Shown: positions 1-11,780, counted from the first letter of the stretch. The stretch: 64,000 bases of DNA from Neckera pumila (GCA_963969595.1 OZ018417.1:9798501-9862500), one strand, 5' to 3'. Notes: generated from the letters alone by a model not told the origin. Numbers and translations are program-made.

Positions 1-1278
1 GACAATGAGGAGCCATTGCCCAATGTAAATCACGAACATAAGTATGAAAAATCGAGGATGAAAAATCGAAGTTGGATGAGTAATGCGTAATGCTTGATTA
101 TGCAAGAAAACCTGCGCAATCAGGCATTACGCCTCTGAACCCTCTCCACAAATCTACAGGGAAATTCCTGCAAAAAGTTTATGTAGAGTACAAACTCAAA
201 GTTACAGATTATGTCATTTTTAATTCAGTGAAAAGCACCAAAGTTTGTTTGAAACTTTTGAAATACAATAAGAGAGACTCTTTTGGTTGTCTAGATTTTT
301 CTATAAAAAATACTTCTAAACATTTCTTATTGATTTTTGAGATGCAATGCACTCGTGGAATTCAAGAAAATTGGCCTTGTAGAAGTCAATATTTTAAAAC
401 GGTGCATCTCCACGTTTGGCATATGGAAGTCACTAAGTGGACTGTGTTACCATTAATGGAAATTTCATAGGTCATGGAATATATCTTGTTTGGCATAAGT
501 CTATTAAGGTAGAGGCACCTATTGTTGATCTTTTAAGGGATTTTCCAGCAGATCATGAGCAGTTTATGATGAAGCAAATTTTTGCATGTAGAAAGATAGG
601 AAATATGGGGATTGAAATATTTTTGTAATTTTATTCCAAAGTTCAAATTACTGTGAATTTGGGGAGCCAAAAAGTACTCAGGATCAATTGCCGATCGCTA
701 GACTCTTCCAATTCCAATCCATCAAGAAAAGTGTGTTCTCTCACTACTTTCAGACATGTGTCATAACCTTGTTAGTCCCTACCTTGAAAAAACACATTCC
801 AAGCTTAGATTGGATTTGTTTAGGTTTGTTCTAGCTAAGATTGGAAATAGTATCCCCTATGGATTGGGATTAGGTCCAGATTGACAATGGATGCCTCTAC
901 CTTAGAATATGATTGGTAGTTTGTTCTCAACCAATGCAAGCTTTAAGTTGCTTTTCTTGAAACCCTTTAATGTTTAGATTGGTGCAAACTGGCCCTAATA
1001 CACACCTAACTTCAAATCTTTTAGGAATATAGTAAGCATTGAAATCTACACTATTTTAGAGTGAATTTTTGATGGTCGTCAAACATTTATCAAACATTTA
1101 TCAAATTGATATGTTTAAAGTATTTATAGTAGCAATCACAAAATACTATGCATGATGTAGAATGAAGGACAAGAATCGAATATATGTACAATTTATTTTC
1201 TTAAATCACTTATTAAACTTAGTCTTGGAGGCTGATTTCAAAAGTTTGAAGTAATGAAAAATTATCAAGGCATTATTA
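1..1278. other. AT-rich sequence without recognised gene
   Basis: A 126-codon frame at 90-470 and a 63-codon frame at 437-628 have no domain or codon bias I can recognise. Nothing else is supported. Confidence 0.5.
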
Positions 1279-1519
1279 GAGTTATTCGTAAAGTACCCAA
1301 AACCGGGGTTTAAACCCCACAATTTTGTGAAAAAGCAGGTTTTGGGCAAAAAGTCAATATGAAAGTGGGTATCAAACTTTCTTTTGCGCCCAAATCGACC
1401 AAAAAGAAGTTTCATCCGGACTTTGCCTGCGGGGTCAAAGTCGCCTACAGGGTCGTCCATCGGAGGAAATTTGTCGGAAAAAGTCCCCTCCAAAATGGGG
1501 GGGACTTTACAAATAACTC
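1279..1519. mobile_element. TA-flanked MITE with GAGTTATT(C/T)GTAAAGT ends
   Basis: 241 bp, left GAGTTATTCGTAAAGTACCC, right GGGGACTTTACAAATAACTC, flanked by TA (1277-1278, 1520-1521). The short frames on both strands here are shadows of this element. Confidence 0.75.
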
Positions 1520-1830
1520 TATTGTCGACTCAAGCTTCACAACAAAGAGGTTTAGCTTGAAATTATTTTTCCACATTCAAGGTGTGATTCTTCTGCTTGC
1601 TATAAGGTAGAACAATCCAGATGCTGTCAGTTACCTAATTCCAACATCTACTGGACCTTCCCATTTGCATCAATCACCCATTCAATATTACAATCTTAGC
1701 AACCCTTTAGCATCACGACAATGCACTTGGAGAGGGGACACGTCAACATGTGATTTAGCATGGGGCTATCCACCTATGCCTTGCCAATTTTATCACAACA
1801 AACTTTAAAAAATCACAAGAAATTCATTTC

Positions 1831-2070
1831 TTGTCGGAATGTCTTGATTCTACTTGCACATGGCTCCTCTCAAATTTCTCAATCTCATCGGGGCCACACT
1901 CTGGCTTTGTGTTTGAACCCACCCTAATTTGTTGCTTGTTTGTGTCTGCCCTTTATGCTTTATTTTCCTTTGCTTGTTTCTCCCACCCCATGTCGCTTGC
2001 AGGTGGAGTTTGTATTTTAGCATTTCTTGGAGAAAAAAATAAACTTTCTTTGCTTCAAAAAAAAAAAAAA
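1831..2070 (+). mobile_element. Retroposed sequence with poly(A) tail
   Basis: A GC-richer block ends in AATAAA (2038-2043), a 13-nt gap and a run of 14 A (2057-2070), the layout of a reverse-transcribed polyadenylated RNA. The upstream limit is uncertain. The 81-residue frame inside has no recognisable domain. It could be a short LINE 3' end or a processed copy of an unknown transcript. Confidence 0.5.
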
Positions 2071-2369
2071 TTATAAATCTTTGGAAAATACTTGAGTTGA
2101 CAAATAGCTTCTCCAAGGTACCTAGATAGCAAATCCGCTTGGTAATAGGCATGTTTACCTTATTACTTAGTGTGCAACTACTATAGAATCTCTAATTTTT
2201 GGTTACATAAAATCGTCAAATTTTCTAATGAAAATGCTTTTTAATTGTTTGTAAGTTGTACTCTGGTGGAAAAGCTTTTGGATAAGGTAGCATGCTCTAA
2301 AAGGGTCTGGCTTCTAAAATCAATCATGACGCAAAGGTAAATTTTGCTTTCTTCAATGTATCAACAGAG

Positions 2370-2975
2370 TGTACACTTTAGGAGGTGGTCGGTTTTAGTG
2401 ACCACTGCCTTTCAACTTCAAAAATTTGTAACTAATTCCACAAAGGTCCAAAAAATATGAAACGACTTGGGTTAGATGCCAATTCCATTTTTCTTCCTAC
2501 ATAAATTCACTGAAATTGTTTCAAGGAGCTTCCCCCAAAAGGCAAACAACTCTTAAAAAGCGACTAGACTACCTTAACAAACTTCGACTGCAAAATCAGT
2601 GAATGTTGCGTTGAGCGGATTTGACTTTGATACCGTTTTTTTTGTAATCACTCAATTTGACTTCCAATTATCAAACAGTTAGTAAAGTAGGAGGTTCTTA
2701 AACAGCTGGGGCTCTAAAATTGCTCACCTCCTCAATGTTCATTGCTTGTACATGTTGCTTTTTGCAATGTACAGGCAGTGAACATTTGAGGAGGTGGGGG
2801 ATTTTTGAGCCCTCTGAAACGTCAAAAATTTGAACTTCAAAAATTCATAACTAATTTTACAAAGCTCCAAAAAATATGAAACGACTTGGATTAGATGCCA
2901 ATTTCATTTGTCTTTGAAGGAAAATTTACTGAAAAATATTTCAAGAAGTTTCACCTTCACGAAATTCAGTTTCAC
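2370..2975. repeat. Duplicated ~190-bp unit
   Basis: Blocks at about 2380-2560 and 2785-2970 share AACTTCAAAAATT(T/C)(G/A)TAACT, CCAAAAAATATGAAACGACT and TTAGATGCCAATT(C/T)CATTT in the same order and orientation. Between them lies the near-palindrome TTGTACATG...CAATGTACA at about 2745-2775. Nature unknown; probably dispersed repeat DNA. Confidence 0.65.
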
Positions 2976-3172
2976 TTCTTAAGTGGGCGCTTTATGGACC
3001 TCCTACCTTAGTTGACATATGATCAATGTAAGTTAATCAGCAGCTTATGGTCACACAAGTTTGCAACTGATCTTGAGTTTCTGATAACTTCCAGCAACCT
3101 TGTTTTGTTTCTTACATGCTAGTCCATCAAGTCATCTACCCTGTCTGTTACGGAGTATTTTTTTTATGTATA

Positions 3173-3310
3173 AGATAGGTACACCCACTACCATCTGTGT
3201 ACCTCATTCTGTTGTCATGTCTGAGCAGAGTACAGTTTGGAAAGAAAATCCGAGCTTTTGCTACATACTGTCAGAACATGGTAAACTAACGGTAGTGGGT
3301 GTTCCTACCT
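3173..3310. mobile_element. TA-flanked AGGTA...CACC MITE, short member
   Basis: 138 bp with inverted ends AGATAGGTACACCCACTACC and GGTAGTGGGTGTTCCTACCT, TA at 3171-3172 and 3311-3312. It is the best-conserved pair of ends in this family within the window. Confidence 0.78.
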
Positions 3311-3649
3311 TACAATAGTTGTACTTTGAGCCGTAGTGCAAGTAGTGTGGATGGACAGCCGGGCTGAGCTCCCCCCCATGGGACTGGGCAGCTTGAATGC
3401 TCCAATCCTGACAAAATTGGAATGCCATGATTCCAAAGTCGTCATCTCATTCCTGCAGGCCGCAGGACAATTTGAAGTACAATCAGCCAGCCAAACAAAT
3501 GGCAGTTTGTCAACCAGAAAAAAAAAAAGAAAAAAAAAAGGGAGGGGGGGCATTCAGGTGGGTGGCAAGGTGCTGGTGACAATTCGAAAGCCCAACTTGG
3601 CATTTAGACAGTGTGCATGCATTGCCCGCGGAAATTAATCAGGAATGGC

Positions 3650-3889
3650 ATAAGGTTGTATGCTCTAAAAGCAATCATGTTCTAAATGCAAACCTCTCTA
3701 GAAAAGGAAAAGAGTGACATGTTGATTGAAGAATGTAGGACTATCGACGATGAGTTAGGAAGGCTCAAATGGTTGCTTTAAGAGCAGACTACCTTATGAA
3801 GGACAGAAGGAAGGAAGAAAAGAAAGAGAGACTGCAATCGTATCTTCAACACATAGAAAGTTTGAGACACGCCACCACATCAAGTATTA
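3650..3889 (+). other. Charged open frames of unknown origin
   Basis: One frame reads EKEKSDMLIEECRTIDDELG then RLKWLL and a stop at about 3779. A second frame continues with ADYLMKDRRKEEKKERLQSY and LQHIESLRHA. Together they look like a charged helical stretch broken by a frameshift, perhaps a fragment of a repeat-carried gene. No family is recognised. Confidence 0.3.
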
Positions 3890-4276
3890 AGGTGGAAGCA
3901 CCCAAAAACGTCAATATTAAACAATTCAACACAGTTGGAGGCAACTTTTACTAATATTGATATCTTTGTAGTTTTGGCAAGTGGAAATCATGAATATTAA
4001 AAGAAAATATATATTTTTTTGGATGTGGAATGTAATTTCAATGATTTTTCAAAGAGAGAGCTCCCTAGACCACTGAAACTGTCACATAGGTGGACCCAAA
4101 ATTGAAATCAACAAATGAGTAGTTAGCAAATGAAAGTTAGGTATGTGTCCTTCAAATGCGTCAACGAATCAGAGCCAAGCATTTCACAAACACAGTAATG
4201 AAAAGTCTAGGGACAGACTTAGTAACAGTCTAAGGTATAGGAATGGAAGCAAGGACGCTAATGGGTGTTTCTACCT
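3890..4276. mobile_element. TA-flanked AGGT...CACCC MITE
   Basis: 387 bp, left AGGTGGAAGCACCCAAAAAC, right ATGGGTGTTTCTACCT, TA on both sides. Internal AAACAATTCAACACAGTTGG and CCCTAGACCACTGAAACT are repeated in the copy at 4595. Confidence 0.66.
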
Positions 4277-4594
4277 TACAGTAGAATTTCCATAAGGTAA
4301 TAGTCTCAGGACCAGAGGAGAATATTACATTAGAGAGGTTATTGCTTTAGAAAGAGGTTGCAGCATTAATGATATTTGAAGATTTTTTTTAGTGGGTTAC
4401 AATTTCATAGCACTCTTGGATGGAAGTCATGTTTACCAAGGCAATATTGGGATTTCAAATTCAATGAAAGTTCCTTTTTTTAAAATTATTTTGTACATCT
4501 TCAATGTATCCAGTAGAATCGAAGGAATATTATCACTTTAGAGAGGTTATTGGCTTATAGAAGTTCACTTTATAGAAGAGCTATAATTGTAATA

Positions 4595-4941
4595 AGGTTA
4601 AAACATCCAAAAACATCAAAATAAGCAATTCAATATAGTTGGAGCAATTTTTTCTAGAAAACAAATATAACAAACATTTTGTAGTATTAGAAATTGAAGA
4701 TAATGATTTAAAAAAAATAGAATTTTTTGGATAAGACATGTAATTATTTTGAATTTTCAAAGTGAAAGCTTGCTAGACCACTATAACTTGGGCATAAAAC
4801 CGTAATTTAGAAAATCAGCAATCTACCAATAGTAAATACATACTGTAGATGATTCAATTTGCACTTTGTTGGACACTTTCAATAGAAGTCTAACCCACTT
4901 GTTAGGAATGGGTATACAAACAATTTTGGGTGCTTTCACCT
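4595..4941. mobile_element. TA-flanked AGGT...CACCC MITE, second copy
   Basis: 347 bp, left AGGTTAAAACATCCAAAAAC, right TTTTGGGTGCTTTCACCT, TA at 4593-4594 and 4942-4943. It contains AAGCAATTCAATATAGTTGG and GCTAGACCACTATAACTTGG, parallel to the copy at 3890. Confidence 0.66.
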
Positions 4942-5245
4942 TATCACCCCTTTGTTTTGCAAGTATTTTTTATCAATCTTTATTAATCTTTTGGAGATTG
5001 GGATTTTTTCTTTTCTTTTCAAGGAAGAAGATAGCATTCATAATAGCAATTTGTAGCAAGGAACAATTGAAAGTGTTAATTGATTATTTTGGGCTTGTTA
5101 ATTGCTTAAATACTAAGGGTAGTTTAAAATTTAAAAATGTAAAGAATGATGCGTTAAAACTTGTGTTGTAATTGATAAATTGAAGCTTAGAAGAATAATC
5201 TAATAACTGCTTTCAAAGATTTTTGCATTCTAAATTATACTTTAA

Positions 5246-5318
5246 CCCCTAAAGGATGGAGCCCATGACCGTACAGTCAAATTTGCATACGTTGAACGGA
5301 CACTTGGTCCTTTAGGGG
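5246..5318. mobile_element. Minimal TTAA-type element, deletion derivative of subfamily C
   Basis: Only 73 bp between TTAA 5242-5245 and TTAA 5319-5322. The left end CCCCTAAAGGATGG...ACAGTCAA and the right end TACGTTGAACGGACACTTGG match the ends of the 1202-bp subfamily C element (ATAGTCAA; TACGTTGAACAATCACTTG). Only the terminal sequences remain. Confidence 0.75.
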
Positions 5319-5482
5319 TTAATCCAAGTTATGGCCTACAGATCATGTCCATACATTTGAACCTTCTATTGCAATAATTTAATACTTACTGGTATCAATG
5401 AAATAATTTTGAAACCAAAAATGCAAATCAGTTTGAAGATTGAATATAGATTGAAAAGTAGTGGGTGAAAGCAAGAAACACT

Positions 5483-5646
5483 TGACATCAATTTCATTGA
5501 AGTGGCATGATTTTAGCGCCAAAAATTGTGACATATATGTATATGAAGGTCTAACATCTAGGATGGGTATAGATTTATAATTCCAAACAAGTGTTCTAAA
5601 TAGTGACAAAGTACTGGAATACCACCAATTTAATGAAATTGACATT
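5483..5646 (-). mobile_element. ACGTCAA MITE, inverted diverged copy
   Basis: Left TGACATCAATTTCATTGAAG, right ATTTAATGAAATTGACATT. The reverse complement of the core reads TATACCCATCCTAG...GTTAGACCTTCATATAC...ATGTCACAATTTTTGGCG, matching the family. The 110-residue minus-strand frame over it is incidental. Confidence 0.65.
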
Positions 5647-5719
5647 GCTTGTAGTATATCTTGTAATTTGGTGCAATTCCAATTCCAATGCAAACATAAC
5701 TTTTGGGCCATGATGTCAA

Positions 5720-7423
5720 CGTATTTAAATTTAATTTTTTAATTTTTTAGAAATTTATTTGTTATTTAGACAGTTTTTAGGTGTGTAGAGTATCCAATAC
5801 AATGAATATTACTTAGAACTTTAAAAAAAATGATCTTCCACTAGATTTACAATTGTTTGTCAAGGATTTAAGAAAAATCTTTTTTCGTCCACATGGCTGC
5901 AAAGGGGTGGTTGCAAGGTAGACCAACCGGTTTTGTAGCATTTTTCCTAATACTCATTTTTTTTCTGGGAGTATTGTCTAATTAGAAAAACAATTTAAAA
6001 AAAATCTGAAAAATTTATTCAGTGTATAAACGTTTAAGAAGAAGGTACTTTAGAAAGGAAAAGCATAGAAAAATTCTCTAAGTAGGAAAACTAGAAAATC
6101 TCATGAAAAGTGTAGAATCTCAAGAAAATAGTTACTTCAGCATTTTAATTTTTTTTAAATAGGAAAATCAATTTTAAGAAAAACTAAAAATTACCATTTG
6201 GAAGAACTTTACGATAAAGCGATTTCACAGAAAGAATGGTCTTAAAACCATCTTCAATGTTCAGAAATGCATGCGCAAAGAAGCCTTGTTAGCACGCATG
6301 TGGAGGATATAAAAATAAAATATTTTTAAATTCCCTTTGGTATATAAATTTGATAGAATTTCATTTAATTTTAATTTTTATGGACGTTTTAACTATTTTC
6401 TAAGAAATATATACATGCAAATGTATGTTTTTGTGAAATTTTCCATTAAATTTTTTTATAAATGACTTTTGGAGTGTTTTTCTTAATTTTTATTCTAGAA
6501 TTTTGAAAATAAAAAATTTGTGATGTTTTAGTAATTATCCATATTTAATTTGATTTGATTTTTCCACAAGCTTGTAGTACTAGCCCTGCTATACTGCCTC
6601 TAAATTCAACAAAATTAGAAAGTATTTTACACTTTCTTGAGTGCTATCAAATTTTTATAAGAATTTTCTTATGTTTAGAATACTAATTCGAGTAATTTCC
6701 ACTAGTTATGGTGATTTCAAAATATTAAAAAAACTATTTGCCTTTTGAAGTCATTTTGAAGGGCCATTTTTTTGAACATATTTCATTAGGTAATCATCCC
6801 TCATGAATTTTATGAGCTTTCTTGATTTGTTGGAAGTGGAGACAAAATATTTTTTAAAGTTTTTTTAACTCAATTTTCAAATAAAACAAGAATGAAATAC
6901 ATGTGTTGCTTATGACAACATTTTTACTACTGATCTAGATTGATATTTCTCAATTTCATATTAAAGTTATTAGCATATAGGTTTTGTTTTCCATCATGGA
7001 CATATTTCTACTTAATGTGTGTATAAAGTATACATGAATATATAATTAAACATAGTTCTATTAAGTATTTTTTAATATATATTTATATATATACACCATG
7101 TACTTTATAAATTATTCATATTTTATTTCATTGAAATAAATTTATTTCAAAAATCACAATAATCATTGAAATAGCCCGTTTTGAGACAAAAATAGCAAGT
7201 GTTTCTTGCAAGGACTCACAAATGTAATCCCATAGAGCTAATTAAACCAATAATTAGTGAAACAAGGTCCCTAAGATCCTAACTTGCTCCACATAGACAT
7301 TGCTAATACATAATCTATTAAGTTTTGAGGCCACCAATTTGAACACATACTGATTTTCTTGATGGCTGGTTAGAAAGAGATTACTGATTGTGAACGCTTT
7401 GATCAAGTGATCCACTATACAAA
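5720..7423. other. AT-rich repeat-like DNA
   Basis: No gene. AAGTGTTTCTTGCAA near 7193 is an end of the GGGTAGTTGCAAG family; the rest is low-complexity and unassigned. Confidence 0.45.
6240..6320. repeat. Dispersed repeat 'ACCATCTTCAATGTTCA', copy 1
   Basis: AACCATCTTCAATGTTCAGA followed about 35 bp later by TGTGGAGGATATAAA. The same pair of motifs occurs at 13296-13362 and, inverted, at 57588-57635. In each case it marks an element end in AT-rich DNA. Confidence 0.5.
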
Positions 7424-7576
7424 ATGTCAATTTTGTTATATTGATAGAAGTTCACTCTTTTCAAGGCAGGATCTTTGAAGCATAAATCCCTATTAGTCCT
7501 ACATTTTAGATCTTCATGTCCACATATGTCACAATTTTTGGCCTGGAATCGTGCCAATATAACAAAATGAAACATC
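7424..7576. mobile_element. ACGTCAA MITE, diverged copy
   Basis: Left ATGTCAATTTTGTTATATTG, right CAATATAACAAAATGAAACA. Internal AGATCTTCATGTCCACATAT and GTCACAATTTTTGGCCTGGA follow the family core in reduced form. Confidence 0.6.
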
Positions 7577-8264
7577 TAAGTACTGAGAATTTGGTATTAA
7601 GAATTTGAGTGTCAAAAATTTGGTGCTCTGTGCGTACAACGGTGTATATATATGTATACTTTTATGTAAACGGCAGCTTCGCATTATGAAAGTCCAATAT
7701 CGTTTTTGGCTCTCAAAGTCTCTCGATCTGTCTCTCGATCAAGTCCATAGTTGATTTCAATGCGGACTGGGAACTTAAAACAAGTTCACACAAGCAAAGA
7801 GCTGCAACTCACGGCTCCGAGGGCCCGAGATCTTGAGTAGATATAATTATGATTCGATTCGATGTTGAGCGGTCTGTTGTTGAGGTGGGTGGGTGCCAGG
7901 TATGGATGATTCAGGTATAAAACTTCCACGGTTCTGAACAAGCCATTATTAATTAGGTTACATGTTTCAGTCCTTTGTCCTTTACATCTTTCACCCCCAG
8001 TTTGGCCAATGTCCTCAAATAATGGTACCTCCAAAAGAGCCTTGTCGGAGGTGAATCTATGAAACTGTGCAGCTGCTGATCAATCGACAATTTGTCCATC
8101 GATACTGGGACCGAAGAATACAACAACAGGATTGGAAATCATGTCCTCTCCCATGCATCAGAAAAGTGCAAAAATGAATCATGTCCTGTTCTGGCCATGA
8201 GGCCATCCCAGCTAGCTAGGATGGAATTGGTCAATTCCAACCCAGTTGCGTGAATGATCAAAAA

Positions 8265-8391
8265 TCGTCAACTACGTTAAATTAATTGGCGCGATTATGG
8301 ACTTGGATTCCGCATAGAATTTCGATTCAGGCGACACTGGAAACTGCCATAGTTGTGGAATTCCAAGTGCCGATGTAACGAAATTGATGTA
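8265..8391. mobile_element. ACGTCAA MITE, short diverged copy
   Basis: Left TCGTCAACTACGTTAAATTA, right CCGATGTAACGAAATTGATG. About 127 bp with a rearranged core. Membership rests mainly on the ends. Confidence 0.45.
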
Positions 8392-9043
8392 TTTGATGCT
8401 AACAGTTGTTGCATTGGCATATTTTCCCAAAATCGGAGCATATTCAGAAAATGGATCTCAGCTTGGGACTGGAGTATGTAGTCTCAGACTCTGAGAGCTT
8501 TGAGCTACAGAGAGTGATTTTGAGAAATTCATCTGAAATCTCCACAAGGAAGTTTTAAGAGTTCCCCGTCGTGATAATGAAACTGAGTGTGCCTCCCTAG
8601 CAGGTGGTAATGGTTCAATTGAGATGGTAAACTCCGTTTCATTTCGTTTCATTTCCCCCATGGAAAACTCTCAAAATCTGAACTTGTGCTCAAAACTATA
8701 CCAATCTTAAATTTTAGGGCTATGCAGTTTCAGTTGGCAAATTAAAAACTTTCTTGATCGAGGATTTGAGCATGTACTTTTATGTAAACTTTCAGCATTT
8801 GAAGTCATTCACATTGAAACTTTCCAAAACAACGACTACGACGTACGATGCTGAAGAAGCCATAGATGAAATTTTTCAACTAGTCCAAGGCAGCGAATTC
8901 GATCAGCACAGGCCTAACGAAAGGGAGTTTACAGCGCCTGCATACTAGCCACAGTGGGAGCATGCACGACAACGTTTTTAAACGTCATTGACTAGTTCAG
9001 ATTGACACATATGCATACCCATCCATCATCTTCAGCGTAACTA

Positions 9044-9205
9044 ACGTCAATTTCGTTAAATTGGCGACATTCAGTTACTGAGGTCGCGCGGCCCTAACCC
9101 AAAATCTATTCCCGTACTAGTTTGTGGCCTGAAATTAGACCTTTGTGAAGATATATGTCACAATTTTTGACTTGTGGATTATCGCCAACATAACGAAATT
9201 GACGT
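9044..9205. mobile_element. ACGTCAA MITE flanked by TA
   Basis: 162 bp, left ACGTCAATTTCGTTAAATTG, right ATAACGAAATTGACGT, with TA at 9042-9043 and 9206-9207. The core GGCCTGAAATTAGACCTTTG is shared with the copies near the IDD gene, 36 kb away. Confidence 0.78.
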
Positions 9206-10291
9206 TAAGTACATATTCCTTATAAAGTGAAGAATGATGCCGTGGCGTCCCTCCCTCCGTAACCCCGCCATGGGTACAAAGCTCACAGACTCGAGCTAGC
9301 TAGTGCTGGAACTCACATGTCAAATGGTACAAATTCAAGGCAGATGGGAATAACTTCTTATCTAGATAACCAGCTCACTAGCCAACTCCTCCAGTGTAAT
9401 CATGAATCTTGCGGCTGCTTGTCGACGAGGTAGCCAGCCAGCCGACCCAGCTAGCAATGAAATTTCAATATTGTCTTCGTCAGATCGAGACACCGTACGC
9501 GGTACTAGCTCCCGGCCTGGCCTGCCCCCAACGCATGACCTTTTTGCCAATTGCAACTTTGGAAGGGACCGCCAGGGGCCACTTGCAATGGGGACTCTCA
9601 ATGGGGACCCTGCCAGCAGTGATGAGCTAGACAGGAGATCGAGACAAACTACTTTTGGGCCCCTGATTTTGAATGATCCAGTGAACCAGTGGCCCTAGCT
9701 CACGGAATGATATGATAAGTTAGCTCGTAAGTTCTGTTGGCTCACCTGCATTGATACAGATATATATAATATAAAAAAGTATTCCTGAAGAGGTTCTCTG
9801 TCTTGTCTGGAAAGATATATCCTGATATCCTGATAGACTGTCCAATGTGGTCAATTGCAAAGCTAGACTTGCACAATATGGCGTCTGCCTCTGCTTCTTT
9901 CGTGGTCGGACGTGTTGCGGTCGTCATTAGTTGGGCACGTAGTAAAGCGCACACAAGGCTCAGAAGCACGCTGTCACCGGCAGTCCGTCACCACCTGCTC
10001 TTTCCGCCTTGGTTCCCAGGAATTTCGATTCCAGGGATTGAAGCTACTTTACGATCTACGGAGTAATAGCTAAAGTCGATTACTATTATGTATCCCTAAT
10101 TGTAACTAATCTTTTGAAGTTAGGGATGCATATACATTGATCTGGTTATCCTTTCACAAGGGAGTTTTAACTAAGCTTATTACCATCTCATCTGAACCAT
10201 TACCACCTGCTAACCGAACTCTGCTGAGCGGTAAGCTCCGTTTCCTGACCATGGTGGGAAACTCTCCTAAAAAACTGTAATCAGCCTCCCC
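9206..10291. other. GC-richer single-copy segment without recognised gene
   Basis: Overlapping frames at 9362-9698 on both strands and at 9742-10066 have no recognisable domain and no splice or family support. CTAGCTAG-type motifs are frequent. It could be gene-flanking DNA. Confidence 0.4.
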
Positions 10292-10294
10292 TAA

Positions 10295-10714
10295 GAGCAT
10301 CCCCACCCGTCTTGCATATTGGATGACTTGTTAAGAGAGAGCTTGCAAAATTGCCCCACCCGTCTTGCATATTGGATGACTTGTTAAGAGAGAGCTTGCA
10401 AAATTGCCCCACCCGTCTTCCATAATGGATGAACTTGTTAAGAGGCCAAGCCAAAAGCCGCCGGTGGCTTGCAAAACTGGGCTCTTTTGCAAGCCAAAGG
10501 GTGGCTTGCAAACCAGCTTGCAAACTGCATGAGACAAACACTTTTCCACTTTCCCAAAAAGCAAGGACATGATCCGTGAATGTGGACGTAGCTCATTGGA
10601 TGGCGATGGCCTCTTAAGAGGCCACGGGTGGGACGACTCTTCTTCTCCGGCTTGCAAAATGGACTGCCAGGCTTGCAAACTGGCTTGCATTTTGCAAGCC
10701 GGGTGGTGATGCTC
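10295..10714. mobile_element. PIF/Harbinger-like MITE with internal tandem repeat
   Basis: 420 bp; ends GAGCATCCCCACCCG and CGGGTGGTGATGCTC are inverted copies, flanked by TAA at 10292-10294 and 10715-10717. GGCTTGCAAA and TTTGCAAGCC recur throughout. The TAA duplication and GAGCATC ends fit PIF/Harbinger-type MITEs. Three minus-strand frames of 63-143 residues over it follow from the repeats and are not genes. Confidence 0.82.
10301..10450. repeat. 53-bp tandem repeat, about 2.8 copies
   Basis: Units start at 10301, 10354 and 10407 with CCCCACCCGTCTTGCATATT. The first two are identical over 53 bp; the third diverges after CCCGTCTT and fades near 10450. The repeat amplifies the left end of the enclosing MITE. 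Confidence 0.85.
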
Positions 10715-11009
10715 TAAGTACTTCAAAGTAGTGAGACTTGGGTAAGTTAGTACAACACGCACTAACAGGATGGGGGTCGGTTCTGGCTCTACAGTACAGT
10801 GCCACGAGTGTTACGGACTTACTGTATAACTTATCACAATTTAAAGGTAGGAGGAATAATCAAAAGTGAGTTGAGTGCTAGCTCAGGGGAGAGAGGGGCA
10901 AGGAGTGGGTGTGAGGGGAGGGCACCGACCAAATTTAAAAGGTCGAGTCGACTCTTCTGCCGCAGAAGGACAGGGTCACAGGGCTGCTCGAGTTCACACT
11001 CTTCAATTA

Positions 11010-11170
11010 CCTCGGTCCTTGGTTCGGACCGCGGAGGGGCAGTCCGTCTTTAAGTTACCTTGGTCTTTGGTTCGGACCACAGGAAGCAGTCTTTAAATTA
11101 CCTTGGTCCTTTAGTTCGGAACGCGGGGCAGTCTTTAAACTAACTTGGTCCTTGGGTTCGGGCCGCGGGG
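11010..11170. repeat. GC-rich tandem repeat, about four units of 42-48 bp
   Basis: Units begin at 11010, 11058, 11101 and 11143 with (C/A)CT(C/T)GGTCCTTGGTTCGG, followed by a GC-rich spacer and CAGTCTTTAAATTA. They are diverged and differ by small deletions. The unit core TCCTTGGTTCGGACCGCGG holds a GGTCC...GGACC inverted pair. No coding frame is kept across units. Confidence 0.75.
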
Positions 11171-11381
11171 ATGATTCGGTCCACGTCTGAGTCGTCTCGC
11201 GCCGGCCTCAGTGGTACAGAAATCGACGTGTACGGGTGTGCGCCTGTAGCACAGTGCCAGGTGGACAAGATCTCATGTGCCAATGGAAAGAGAGTCCGGG
11301 GGACAGCAAGAGAATCTGGAGCAAGCATGAACTGGTGGACTTTGAGTTTTCAAATTCCCAAGGGAAATGGGGAAGCACCTA

Positions 11382-11671
11382 AGATAACTACCCCTAAAAT
11401 CTCACAAATAAGCAATTCAGCATATTGAAAAATTCCCTTTACTACACTGAAAACCTTTTTGTGGGGTCTTGTTGGTAGTCAAAAGGGGATTATAGATTCT
11501 CTTAAAATGCATTTTCTTAACACTCTTTGAATAAACTACAAATTTTTGAAATGCTGAAAATAGGTGTTCCTAAGACCAGCCATAGGCTCTCATAAATAGT
11601 GGGAATGTGTTTTAGGCAAGTATCGAGAGTTTGCGGTTTTAGAAATCAGTTGAAATTAGGTGTAGTTACTT
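11382..11671. mobile_element. AGGTAACTACACC MITE, older copy
   Basis: 290 bp, left AGATAACTACCCCTAAAATC, right AATTAGGTGTAGTTACTT; left TA retained, right flank mutated to GA. Internal GTGGGGTCTTGTTGGTAGTC, GAATAAACTACAAATTTTTG and TAGTGGGAATGTGTTTTAGG match the copy at 51491. Confidence 0.7.
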
Positions 11672-11780
11672 GAGAACCAATACTTGGAAGAACTTTGTAT
11701 TATTGAGGGGGGAATCAATATATGAGTCAATATTTGTAATTGAAAATCTTGAATTTCTAATTTTAAAATGGTAAATTTTT

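Noticed and set aside
90..470. 126-codon open frame as a gene
   Set aside because: No domain, no neighbouring exon pattern, AT-rich codons; chance frame more likely.
3500..3546. Second poly(A)-tailed retroposon
   Set aside because: The A-run is interrupted by G and followed by a G-run, with no AATAAA nearby; treated as low-complexity sequence.
9362..9698. Overlapping frames on both strands in GC-richer DNA
   Set aside because: Both strands are open at once, which is expected from composition; no family resemblance.
10281..10805. Minus-strand frames of 63, 86 and 143 codons
   Set aside because: They lie on a MITE with internal tandem repeats, which creates long frames by repetition.
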